NCBI GenBank assembly: GCA_903928365.1
Contig: CAIYQV010000293.1
Span: 1 to 6,176, forward strand
Direction: 5' to 3'
DNA: 6,176 nucleotides
Source: an uncultured Flavobacteriia bacterium
GTDB taxonomy: Bacteria > Bacteroidota > Bacteroidia > Flavobacteriales_D > Crocinitomicaceae
Shown here in pieces: positions 1 to 6,176 of this stretch. The notes below the pieces were generated by a model. It worked only from the letters and a program-made list of their open reading frames with translations, did no database searches and had not been told where the DNA came from. The position numbers and the translations under genes are program-made. The stretch's first letter is position 1; each line of letters starts with the position of its first letter.

Positions 1-255
1 AACAAAATCAGAAACAGAGCGAGTTTCAACGGAACAGAAGACCCAAGGAAAAGAAACTACTAATCCTGTGACCGACACTAAAACAGCTACAGGTCAGGAT
101 GCAACAAAACAGCAAGTTGGTGATCAGGTAGCAGAAAATAAGACAGTAACAGAAACAAAATCAGAAACAGAGCGAGTTTCAACGGAACAGAAGACCCAAG
201 GGAAAGAGATTTCTAATCCTGTGACTGACACTAAAGCGGCTGAGGGGCAGAATGC
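1..255 (+). repeat. 153-bp in-frame tandem repeat (one copy plus a partial second)
   Basis: The sequence from position 1 recurs from position 154, an offset of exactly 153 bp (51 codons). The first 48 bases are identical, and similarity then decays until about 255. The encoded unit contains TKSETERVSTEQKTQGKE followed by NPVTDTK and a GQ(D/N)A motif. The repeat lies inside the giant CDS and preserves frame. Further copies probably lie left of the window because copy 1 starts at the edge. The near-identity suggests recent duplication or slippage. Confidence 0.9.
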
Positions 256-3200
256 AGTCAATTCCGAGGATAAGCAAGAGGTGTTGATTTCCAAAGTTTC
301 ACCGTCTTACCAGTCAGATTTGAAGAAAGTAGAATCCAATTCCTCTTATTCCGAAACGGAAAAATTGATCAGAACCCAGCAAATAGAGAAGGATTTGATC
401 GAATCTGTAGATGTGAGAATTGCGGAATTGAACAAAGAGATTGCGCGTAAACCACAAGATGAGCGTTTAAAGTCGGAACGAGCAGGGCTTCAATCGGTTA
501 AAGCAGAAACCGAGGCTCGATATGATGAGCGTGAACAATTGATTGCCAGTAAGGTGCGGTCCGAAATGACGGAAGATCAGTTGTCAGCACAGATGGCATC
601 CACTCTTGAAAAAACGGCTCCGGAATATAAAACGCAGCTCGCTGAATCCAGAAAGGAGAATGTGGAATCGGTGTCTGAGCGCAAAAAGGAATTGTTGATT
701 GAGGAAAATCTATCGGTTACGCTTACTAAGCAAGCTGAAAATGTGCGCAATCAGCTGGAAAAGCAACCGGCAGACAAAGCGTTGCTTCAGCAGCAGCAAG
801 TGTTAGCACAATTGATCAAGGAAAATGAGCAGCGTAAATCGGAGTTGAAAGATGATATCGCCAAACTTGAGAAGGGTCAACCACTTATCTCTGTGAATGA
901 TGAAGATCTCAAGGAGGAATTGAACGCCCTGGATTCGGGATACGAACCTAAAAAGCAAGAGATAGCCTCTTCAAATCTTACAGAAGAGGAACGAACAGAA
1001 AAGTTGTTGGAGCACGAACGTGACCTTTCCCTGGTATTGAATGCCCGTAAAGAGTTGGTCGCAAAAGAATTGTCATCCAATCCGGCTGATAAAGAGCTCA
1101 GGAAGGAATTAAAAGTGCTGGACCAGTTATTGGCTCAAAACGAAAAACAAATAGCGGCATTAGAAGGTAGCTCAGTAGCGTCCCCGGTTGCTCTAACGGC
1201 TGAACAAGAACAGCGTTTAACAGAAAAGGTCGATGAAGGCCATACAAATGAAGTGAGTGCCATTAACAACCGTAAAGACATAACGGAAGAGCAAAAACTG
1301 GAAGCGCTTCAGACGGCAGATGAAAAGTTGCTGGCGAAAGTATATGATCGAATGGAACAGATCGATGCCGCGCAAGAACGGGAAGGGAATAAGCCCCAAC
1401 TTGCGGAGGAGCGTGGACAATTGAGTGCGCTAAGTCGTAATGTAGAAGCCAGGATGGACAATCGTTCTCAAGAACTTGATGCAAATTTAACAGCACAGGC
1501 AACAACAGATTTTGCAAAGCAGTCAGGGATTAATAAACTTGACGCAAGCTACCAGGCACGCAAAGTTCAGTTAGAAAATGATCCTGGAATGACTCCAGAT
1601 GCCAAGAAGGAAGCTCTTAAGAACGAAATAGTGCAATTACAGGAGAAGACACTTCGGGCGATCAATGAAACAGAAAAACAACTGGAGGAAAAGGGAACTA
1701 TTGAAGATCGTAAACAATTGATCACTTTGAAAGCGGTTGCTTCAGATCTGGAGAATGAACTTGCAGAGATGTCAGGACCAGTGGCATTGAATAAAGAAGA
1801 ACGAACAAAACTAATAGCAGATATAGATCGAACATTTGAAACGGAGCAACAGACCATTCAACAAAATCCAGGTTTGAGTGAGTTTCGCAAACAAGAACTC
1901 TTGCTTGAAAAAGAAAACCGATTGTTAAAAGCAGTTGAAAATGAAAATGCCATCATTACTACTCAATTGACAAATGATCCGCAAAACAAGATACTTCAGC
2001 AGCGTAAGGAAGCGCTGACTCTCCTTGAAAAATCCATTCAGGATCAAATGAATGAGCGTAAAGCAATACTTTCAACTCCTGAGGCTAAACAACATGAAGC
2101 AGCTAAGCAGGAAGTACTTACCGCCCTACAAAAAGATTATTTGACCAAAAAGGGTGAGCTTCAGAATTCTAAAATGGAAGAAGGGTTGAAGACCGATGAA
2201 CAGTTAAAACTGGAAAAAGGAATTGTCAGCAAATTGGAGTCAGAACAGGCGAAGGTAACACGAGCGCTTGAAAAAGCACCACAGGATGCTGCGTTGAAAC
2301 AGCGATCACAGTTACTTAATGAATTGATAGACGAAGAAAAAGTGTTGGTTGGTCAGCTTGAGAACAGACGAACTGTTCTTGCCGCGAATTCAGAAAAAAC
2401 AACAGTGCTCTCAAATACTGATGCTTCGTATGAAAAAGATATGACTGCATTGCGGTCAAAAGGAAATAATCCGCAGGCGTTGGAAGAGCAGTTGAACCGA
2501 GAAGTTGCTCATCAGCAAAAATTAAACGAACAATTGCGTCAGAATGAAACCGCACTTCAGAAAAAGAGTGATCCAGCACTATCAAAACAAAATGCGATTA
2601 TACGGGACGAAATCGCATCCAGTGAAATTAGAAGTCAGCAATTACAGAATCAGCTCAATTCGACCTCGGTTAATACTGAAAAAGAGAGTTACCTTTCCGA
2701 TCTGCGTTCAAAACAGTTGATGGAAAACCCAACTGCAGTTGAAGCGATTAACACGACACGTGTTGAATTGGAAGTACAGGAAAAACAGCTTGCGCAATAC
2801 GAGAATTATTTGAACAATGCCATTTCTGATCAAGAAAAGAAAGTAGTTTCCTCTCCTCAGGATTTGAAGGCAAAAGACGAACTGGAATGGTTGGTGACAG
2901 AGCGCAATAATGTACAGAACAAACGTCGCTCAGTGAAGATCTCACTCGGAGAATTGGAGAAACTGGAAGTTATTGCGGATAATTCATCCGAACGTGCTGT
3001 GGATAGCCCTGAACTCAGAAAGTTGGATCAGCAAGAAGTTCAGTTAAGTACTAAACTGGAACAGTCGGACCTTACGAAAAAGGAGCGTAAAGAAACGGAA
3101 GCCCAATTGATTTCTGTTCAACAGCAGCAACAAAAAGAAGAGCAACAATTGTTGACTAAGGAATTGACGAAAGAAGCAGCTGTTTCTGAAGATTTCGCAA

Positions 3201-5455
3201 AACAAGTAGCGTTGAATTCTGGTCAGACGGAAAATGCTACTTTGACCAATAAGATTGCCACAATTCAAAAGCAATCGGATGATGCAGCCATTTCTGAGTT
3301 GAACAAAAAGGCGGCTGCAACCAAAGATCCTCAGGAAAAAAGTTTTCTTCTGAATGAAGCCTTGAAAAAACAGGAAGAATCCAATGATCGATTGAAAGAA
3401 GCCTATGTCGAAAGTCAGTTAGAGGTAGTGCAAAAGGAAAGTGGCGCTACCAGCCTGGAGACTGTTCAGGAATTGGAGGCTAAAAAACGCCGATATACGA
3501 TTCAAATTGGGGAACTCACCAAAGTGGTTCAAGAGCTTGATGCACAAATCGCAAATACAAAACCAAAGGCAGCGAGTACCTTGCTTGCTGAAAGATCCGC
3601 CAAAGTGCAAGAGCAGGAGGCTATCAAACGTCAGCTGGAGTTAGTGGAACAAAAGATCAGTGCTCAACAAGCCGTTCAGACCCGACCAGAGACGATCTCC
3701 AAAGCGTCGACGGAGCAGAAGGTAAGTTATCAGGAAGAGCGTGAAATTGCCAGTTCAGAGGCATACAAACGCTATGTAGAGAAGGCAATACCTGCATTGG
3801 AACTTGAAAAACAAATTGCTACTTTAGAGGCGCAGTTGCAAAATGTACGTTCCGAGAGTAGGTCAATTACGGCGAATGCAGTGAATGATCCTTCACCCGA
3901 AAATAAGTTGAAAGTTCAACAGCACGCTCAACAAGTGGCTCAACTGGAAAAACAATTGGTAGCCTCGAAACAGGAACTTTTGGTGAAGCAACAAATAGCA
4001 AATGCAGAACTACCTTCAAATGGTACAGAGGCAATGAAGTGGCAAAATTTATTGAAACGAGGAGTCGAACCTGTTCAGAGAGCAGCGATCATTGCTGCTT
4101 TAGTACCTATGCCAGCCACAGGTTTAGAAATCAATAAAACAGCCATTGTCGCAAATATGTCAAAACCCATACCTGTTGATGTGAAGAGTCCGACAGGTTT
4201 GGTATATCGTGTTCAGGTCGGTGCATTTTCTAAACCAATTCCTCAGGATCGTTTCCGAGAGTTCAATCCTGTTTCCGGAGAGACCTTGGATAATGGAATT
4301 ACACGGTATATGGCAGGATATTTCAACAGCTCTGCAAATGTCACAGAGGCAAGAAATAAAATCAGAGCGATTGGGTATAAGGATGCCTTTGCGATTGCTT
4401 ATTGTGACGGTAAACGGATCTCCATTGCTGAGGCAAAGGCCTTGGAAGCAAGCGGTCGCTGTGTACCGAAAGGGGAGAACGAGCTGATCATGGAGATGGC
4501 AGCAAATACGGCTGTCAATATGGGAATCACTGTATCAGATACGGTACTTCCGGCGCTTCCTGAGGCAGATTATACCATGGTGCCCGGAGGAGTGAAATCA
4601 GAGCCGGTAGAAAAACATCCTGGATTATTCTACACAGTGCAGGTTGGTGTGTTCAACAATCCTGTAAATGCCAAGGTAGTGAATGTGATGCAGCCTCTAA
4701 TTAGTAATCGTTTGCCAAACGGACAGATCCGCTATTCTTCCGGTATGTTTGCCACTGTTGACGAGGCGCGACCTAAGAAACAGGAAGCAATTGACAAAGG
4801 AATTAAAGATGCTTTCATTACGGCATATTATAAATCACAGCGAATTACCTTGGCTGAGGCCGATCAGTTATTGGCTCAAAATGGCATTTCCATCCTGGAA
4901 GCCAATCGAATTACGGAAGTGAAGGAAAGTACGTCAGAAAAGACGGTCTCAGAAAGTTCAAATAAGCAATTGGGTGAAATAGCTACTCCAAAGAGTGAGC
5001 TGAAAATCGATCCTAAACTTATTACACCGGATGTGAAGGTAGAGGAAAAGGTGCAGATCGTTACGAAGAAAACCTTTGATGAATTCCCGCGTGAGATCTT
5101 GAATCGCTACAACAGTCACGGTAGTTTTTACTATGACGAACAGGATAAACGCGTAAAATCTGCTATTGCAGACTCGAAAGAGGCTCTGCCACAGGTCTTT
5201 TATTTCAAAGATGACATTGATACAGTGGTAGTTATGCAGTCATCTGTTATAAATGCAAAAACGGTGCGTATAGACTTCGCTGGGTCAACTATCCCGGGAG
5301 ATTTCACGGATTGGTTGCTACGTTACAATTATCGACGTGAGTTCAAGCGTTCTGAGGGTACGACTACTTTAAGGATTTTTGCAGTTCCGGAAGAGCAGTT
5401 AGATGTCTTGCAGGGAAAACTCGGAGAATTTGGCTTGAGCGGTAAAATTGAATAA
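2..5455 (+). CDS. Giant coiled-coil/helical-repeat protein with two C-terminal SPOR-like domains (5' partial)
   Basis: The frame is open from the left edge to TAA at 5453-5455, giving 1817 visible residues; the true start is outside the window. GTG at 68 is not a start: it encodes the Val of NPVTDTK, which recurs 51 codons later. Visible order: residues 1-85, T/E/K/Q-rich tandem repeat, probably disordered; about 100-1000, very charged helical sequence in units of ~100 residues with P-x-D turns; about 1000-1335, further Q/E/K-rich coil; about 1401-1475 and 1542-1621, two SPOR-like modules (VQVGAF and VQVGVF starts, NGITRY/NGQIRY, KDAFAIAY/KDAFITAY); 1691-1817, an unrecognised domain. Only two Cys are seen (1468, 1487). 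SPOR domains classically bind denuded peptidoglycan, so a periplasmic or envelope location with a long spacer is inferred; no signal peptide can be checked. It may be a structural envelope, gliding or secretion-related protein, but its function is unknown. The reading frame is certain; the role is not. Confidence 0.93.
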   Translation, partial: TKSETERVSTEQKTQGKETTNPVTDTKTATGQDATKQQVGDQVAENKTVTETKSETERVSTEQKTQGKEISNPVTDTKAAEGQNAVNSEDKQEVLISKVSPSYQSDLKKVESNSSYSETEKLIRTQQIEKDLIESVDVRIAELNKEIARKPQDERLKSERAGLQSVKAETEARYDEREQLIASKVRSEMTEDQLSAQMASTLEKTAPEYKTQLAESRKENVESVSERKKELLIEENLSVTLTKQAENVRNQLEKQPADKALLQQQQVLAQLIKENEQRKSELKDDIAKLEKGQPLISVNDEDLKEELNALDSGYEPKKQEIASSNLTEEERTEKLLEHERDLSLVLNARKELVAKELSSNPADKELRKELKVLDQLLAQNEKQIAALEGSSVASPVALTAEQEQRLTEKVDEGHTNEVSAINNRKDITEEQKLEALQTADEKLLAKVYDRMEQIDAAQEREGNKPQLAEERGQLSALSRNVEARMDNRSQELDANLTAQATTDFAKQSGINKLDASYQARKVQLENDPGMTPDAKKEALKNEIVQLQEKTLRAINETEKQLEEKGTIEDRKQLITLKAVASDLENELAEMSGPVALNKEERTKLIADIDRTFETEQQTIQQNPGLSEFRKQELLLEKENRLLKAVENENAIITTQLTNDPQNKILQQRKEALTLLEKSIQDQMNERKAILSTPEAKQHEAAKQEVLTALQKDYLTKKGELQNSKMEEGLKTDEQLKLEKGIVSKLESEQAKVTRALEKAPQDAALKQRSQLLNELIDEEKVLVGQLENRRTVLAANSEKTTVLSNTDASYEKDMTALRSKGNNPQALEEQLNREVAHQQKLNEQLRQNETALQKKSDPALSKQNAIIRDEIASSEIRSQQLQNQLNSTSVNTEKESYLSDLRSKQLMENPTAVEAINTTRVELEVQEKQLAQYENYLNNAISDQEKKVVSSPQDLKAKDELEWLVTERNNVQNKRRSVKISLGELEKLEVIADNSSERAVDSPELRKLDQQEVQLSTKLEQSDLTKKERKETEAQLISVQQQQQKEEQQLLTKELTKEAAVSEDFAKQVALNSGQTENATLTNKIATIQKQSDDAAISELNKKAAATKDPQEKSFLLNEALKKQEESNDRLKEAYVESQLEVVQKESGATSLETVQELEAKKRRYTIQIGELTKVVQELDAQIANTKPKAASTLLAERSAKVQEQEAIKRQLELVEQKISAQQAVQTRPETISKASTEQKVSYQEEREIASSEAYKRYVEKAIPALELEKQIATLEAQLQNVRSESRSITANAVNDPSPENKLKVQQHAQQVAQLEKQLVASKQELLVKQQIANAELPSNGTEAMKWQNLLKRGVEPVQRAAIIAALVPMPATGLEINKTAIVANMSKPIPVDVKSPTGLVYRVQVGAFSKPIPQDRFREFNPVSGETLDNGITRYMAGYFNSSANVTEARNKIRAIGYKDAFAIAYCDGKRISIAEAKALEASGRCVPKGENELIMEMAANTAVNMGITVSDTVLPALPEADYTMVPGGVKSEPVEKHPGLFYTVQVGVFNNPVNAKVVNVMQPLISNRLPNGQIRYSSGMFATVDEARPKKQEAIDKGIKDAFITAYYKSQRITLAEADQLLAQNGISILEANRITEVKESTSEKTVSESSNKQLGEIATPKSELKIDPKLITPDVKVEEKVQIVTKKTFDEFPREILNRYNSHGSFYYDEQDKRVKSAIADSKEALPQVFYFKDDIDTVVVMQSSVINAKTVRIDFAGSTIPGDFTDWLLRYNYRREFKRSEGTTTLRIFAVPEEQLDVLQGKLGEFGLSGKIE
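300..3000 (+). repeat. Degenerate ~100-residue helical repeat array in the giant protein (about 9 units)
   Basis: Two landmarks recur in register. An aromatic at the head of each unit (Y, Y, Y, H, Y, F, Y, Y, Y) has codons at 308, 626, 941, 1241, 1550, 1835, 2138, 2429 and 2690. A turn, best P-x-(D/N)-x-x-L-x6-L-x2-L, occurs with its Pro or equivalent at 452, 767, 1082, 1385, 1703, 1979, 2279, 2564 and 2855. Turn spacings are 105, 105, 101, 106, 92, 100, 95 and 97 residues. Examples of the turn are KPQDERL, QPADKAL, NPADKEL, DPQNKIL and APQDAAL. Later turns (DPQEKSF at 3329, DPSPENKL near 3890) suggest more degraded units. The pattern fits helical hairpins rather than one continuous coil. The alignment was made by eye; unit boundaries are approximate. 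Confidence 0.7.
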
Positions 5456-5464
5456 ACTTAGAAT

Positions 5465-5752
5465 ATGGAATTGTTTTACGCTTCAGGAACCAAGTATCAG
5501 GAAGATGTTTCTACCGAGGAATTGCTGGTAGAGATGAAAGACCTCATCGTTTACAATGATGATGTGAATACGTTTGATCATGTAATCACTTCTCTCATGG
5601 AGGTATGTGGACATGAATTGCATCAGGCAGAGCAGTGCTCGATCATCATCCATTACAATGGTAAATGTCAGGTCAAACATGGTGATTTCGAAGAGTTAAA
5701 GCCAATGTGTGTAGCCCTTCTGGATCGAGGTTTGTCCGCTGTAATTGAATAA
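5465..5752 (+). CDS. clpS: ATP-dependent Clp protease adaptor ClpS
   Basis: This 95-residue protein is recognised as ClpS, the adaptor that binds N-end-rule (N-degron) substrates and delivers them to the ClpA/ClpC-ClpP protease in the cytoplasm. The core runs from about residue 27 to 95. The family's NDD motif (Asn31, Asp32, Asp33) follows LIVY, and HYNGK (His63-Lys67) matches the HYxGK strand of E. coli ClpS, whose Asn34, Asp35 and His66 contact the substrate N-terminus. Phe37 sits where E. coli has the Met40 gatekeeper, by my alignment. The start is well fixed: an in-frame TAG at 5459-5461 lies just before ATG 5465. No Shine-Dalgarno is seen, as is usual in Bacteroidota. It begins 9 bases after the giant CDS, so co-transcription is likely; no clpA-type gene is adjacent within the window. 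Confidence 0.93.
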   Translation: MELFYASGTKYQEDVSTEELLVEMKDLIVYNDDVNTFDHVITSLMEVCGHELHQAEQCSIIIHYNGKCQVKHGDFEELKPMCVALLDRGLSAVIE

Positions 5753-5764
5753 TTGCTTTAAGCA

Positions 5765-5795
5765 TTTGTAAAAATCAAAAAACACGTTATCTTTG
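5765..5795 (+). promoter_or_regulatory. Bacteroidota-type promoter of the tRNA-Arg gene
   Basis: TATCTTTG at 5788-5795 is an exact match to the Bacteroidota -7 box TAnnTTTG. TTTG at 5765-5768 matches the -33 box, with 19 bases between the two. Transcription would begin a few bases past 5795, leaving a leader of roughly 20 nt before the tRNA at 5823. The promoter starts 13 bases after the clpS stop, so the tRNA has its own promoter. Confidence 0.82.
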
Positions 5796-5822
5796 CAATC
5801 GCATTACTGGTGAATGCAATTC

Positions 5823-5896
5823 GGCTCCGTAGCTCAACTGTATAGAGCACCACATTACGGCTGTGGAGGTTTAAGGTTAGAATCCTTACGGGGTCA
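5823..5896 (+). tRNA. tRNA-Arg (anticodon ACG), non-canonical elbow pair
   Basis: A complete 74-nt cloverleaf folds by eye. Acceptor 5823-5829 pairs with 5889-5895 (with G2-U71 and U4-G69 wobbles), D-stem GCTC/GAGC, anticodon stem CCACA/TGTGG around loop TTACGGC with ACG at 5857-5859, T-stem TAAGG/CCTTA. Discriminator is A5896; CCA is not encoded. Arg identity elements known from E. coli are present: A20 (5842), C35, G36 and A73. A34 would normally be edited to inosine by TadA, to read CGU/CGC/CGA. Oddities: the D-loop AACTGTATA has U at position 19 (5841) and the T-loop TTAGAAT has A at 56 (5879), replacing the near-universal G19 and C56 with a potential U-A pair. A15-U48 serves as the Levitt pair. 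A dedicated promoter and terminator argue that it is expressed rather than a relic. Confidence 0.92.
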
Positions 5897-5900
5897 CTCT
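5870..5900. other. Putative attachment-site region (island left junction) in the tRNA 3' end
   Basis: The recombinase gene entering from the right converges on the tRNA and ends in its T-stem. This is the usual geometry when a mobile element has integrated into a tRNA 3' end and restored it with element DNA. The exact crossover cannot be seen without the second copy of the site, which would lie right of the window. Use of a tRNA site is more typical of tyrosine integrases, so this remains an inference. Confidence 0.4.
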
Positions 5901-6176
5901 AGCGGAGATTTGATGATAATTAATCGAATCTCCGCTTTTTATTTCTGATAAAACCGTTGAAAGTGAACGGATTAACTCAAAAAATACATTCGTTCTAAAA
6001 GTTAGAACTCGCTTGTTTTGCTTGTCGTAAGCAAATCCATCGGGAAACAATAAATGCTGTAATTTGTGTTTACTGAACAAGTCTCCTGAAGCCCATATTT
6101 TACTGAGTTTTTTGGATATTTTTAATCCTGTTTTTATACACTTTTCAAGGTTAGAACTACTCAGGTTGGGGTTCAG
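5886..6176 (-). CDS. Serine site-specific recombinase, C-terminal part (5' end beyond right edge)
   Basis: The minus-strand frame is open from the right edge to TAA (complement of 5886-5888), giving 96 visible residues. The pattern NLSSSNLEKCIKTGLK, then KIWASGD (Trp28), then KHKLQHLLFPDGFAYD (FPDG 44-47), then RVLTFRTNVFFELI resembles the C-terminal tail of large Bacteroidota serine recombinases (resolvase/recombinase/zinc-ribbon family, usually about 500 residues). There the sequence is of the type MWxSGD...KQxLQxLVFPxGIxYD...RTxxVN. The catalytic domain and zinc ribbon would lie outside the window. These enzymes cut and rejoin DNA through a Ser-linked intermediate and move integrative elements. 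The last ~13 codons are the tRNA terminator read backwards and the final residues are antisense tRNA sequence, so the native C-terminus may have been set by the insertion site. The start shown by a TTG at 6080 is not real, because the frame continues upstream. Identification is by pattern memory, without a database check. Confidence 0.72.
   Translation of the reverse strand: MNPNLSSSNLEKCIKTGLKISKKLSKIWASGDLFSKHKLQHLLFPDGFAYDKQNKRVLTFRTNVFFELIRSLSTVLSEIKSGDSINYHQISARVTP
5901..5944 (+). terminator. Rho-independent terminator of tRNA-Arg
   Basis: Bases 5901-5914 pair with 5923-5936 (10 perfect G/C-containing pairs beginning AGCGGAGATT/AATCTCCGCT, then 4 more including one wobble) around an 8-base loop. 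A T-run, TTTTT then ATTT, follows on the + strand. It begins 4 bases after the tRNA discriminator. On the minus strand no T-run follows, so it should not stop the convergent recombinase transcript, in whose last codons it lies. Confidence 0.9.

Noticed and set aside
68..70. GTG at 68 as start of the giant protein
   Set aside because: The frame is open to the left edge and this codon is the Val of a repeated motif; the identical codon recurs at 221. The gene is cut by the window edge.
877..3644. Several open frames of 63-96 codons on the minus strand, and one + frame at 3441-3644, across the giant gene
   Set aside because: They lie wholly within a strongly coding region, have low-complexity products with no recognisable motif, and lack start signals; they are shadows of the real frame.
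4100..4140. Hydrophobic stretch AAIIAALVPMPATGLEI as a membrane segment
   Set aside because: It is short and interrupted by two prolines; it looks like a linker between the coil and the first SPOR-like domain.
4209..4487. 92-codon + strand frame overlapping the first SPOR-like domain
   Set aside because: The overlapping main frame has clear domain conservation here; the alternative product resembles nothing known.
5483..5680. 65-codon minus-strand frame opposite clpS
   Set aside because: It is antisense to a well-recognised clpS and has no supporting features.
5754..5764. TGCT-TTA-AGCA hairpin after clpS as a terminator
   Set aside because: The stem is only 4 bp and is not followed by a real T-run; it also abuts the tRNA promoter. 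clpS transcripts may instead end at the tRNA terminator.
6080..6080. TTG at 6080 (minus strand) as the start of a small 64-residue protein
   Set aside because: The same frame continues without stop to the right edge and the upstream residues (NLEK, KIWASGD) fit the recombinase tail, so it is not a separate small gene.
5873..6156. Direct repeat AAGGTTAGAA (5873-5882 and 6147-6156) as paired attachment sites
   Set aside because: It is only 10 bases and the second copy lies within the recombinase coding sequence, too close to be the far end of an element; a chance match is plausible.

Overview
The window looks like chromosomal DNA of a member of the Bacteroidota. The evidence is a TTTG / TAnnTTTG promoter ahead of the tRNA, the lack of Shine-Dalgarno sequences, a ClpS of the Bacteroidota type, SPOR-like modules of the kind common in that phylum, and a serine recombinase C-terminus of a kind frequent there. 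A flavobacterial or Crocinitomicaceae-like source is a guess from protein style only.

Layout. Positions 2-5455 (+) hold the 3' part of one giant gene; its 5' end lies left of the window. The visible 1817 residues comprise a disordered T/E/K-rich tandem-repeat stretch, about 1200 residues of charged helical sequence built from a degenerate ~100-residue repeat, two SPOR-like domains and an unrecognised C-terminal domain. Nine bases downstream, on the same strand, is clpS (5465-5752), the N-degron adaptor of the Clp protease. A short intergenic region carries a clear Bacteroidota promoter and then a tRNA-Arg(ACG) gene (5823-5896), followed by a strong rho-independent terminator (5901-5944).

From the right edge, on the minus strand, runs the 3' end of a gene whose product resembles the C-terminus of large serine recombinases (5886-6176). 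It converges on the tRNA, contains the tRNA's terminator within its coding sequence, and stops inside the T-stem. This arrangement is typical of a mobile element integrated in the 3' end of a tRNA gene, so 5870-5900 probably marks the left junction of a genomic island that continues to the right.

The most notable points are the regular ~100-residue helical repeat of the giant protein, the apparent compensatory U19-A56 replacement of the universal G19-C56 elbow pair in the tRNA, and the island junction with a recombinase overlapping the tRNA. I do not see a complete new defence or metabolic system; the cargo of the putative island lies outside the window.
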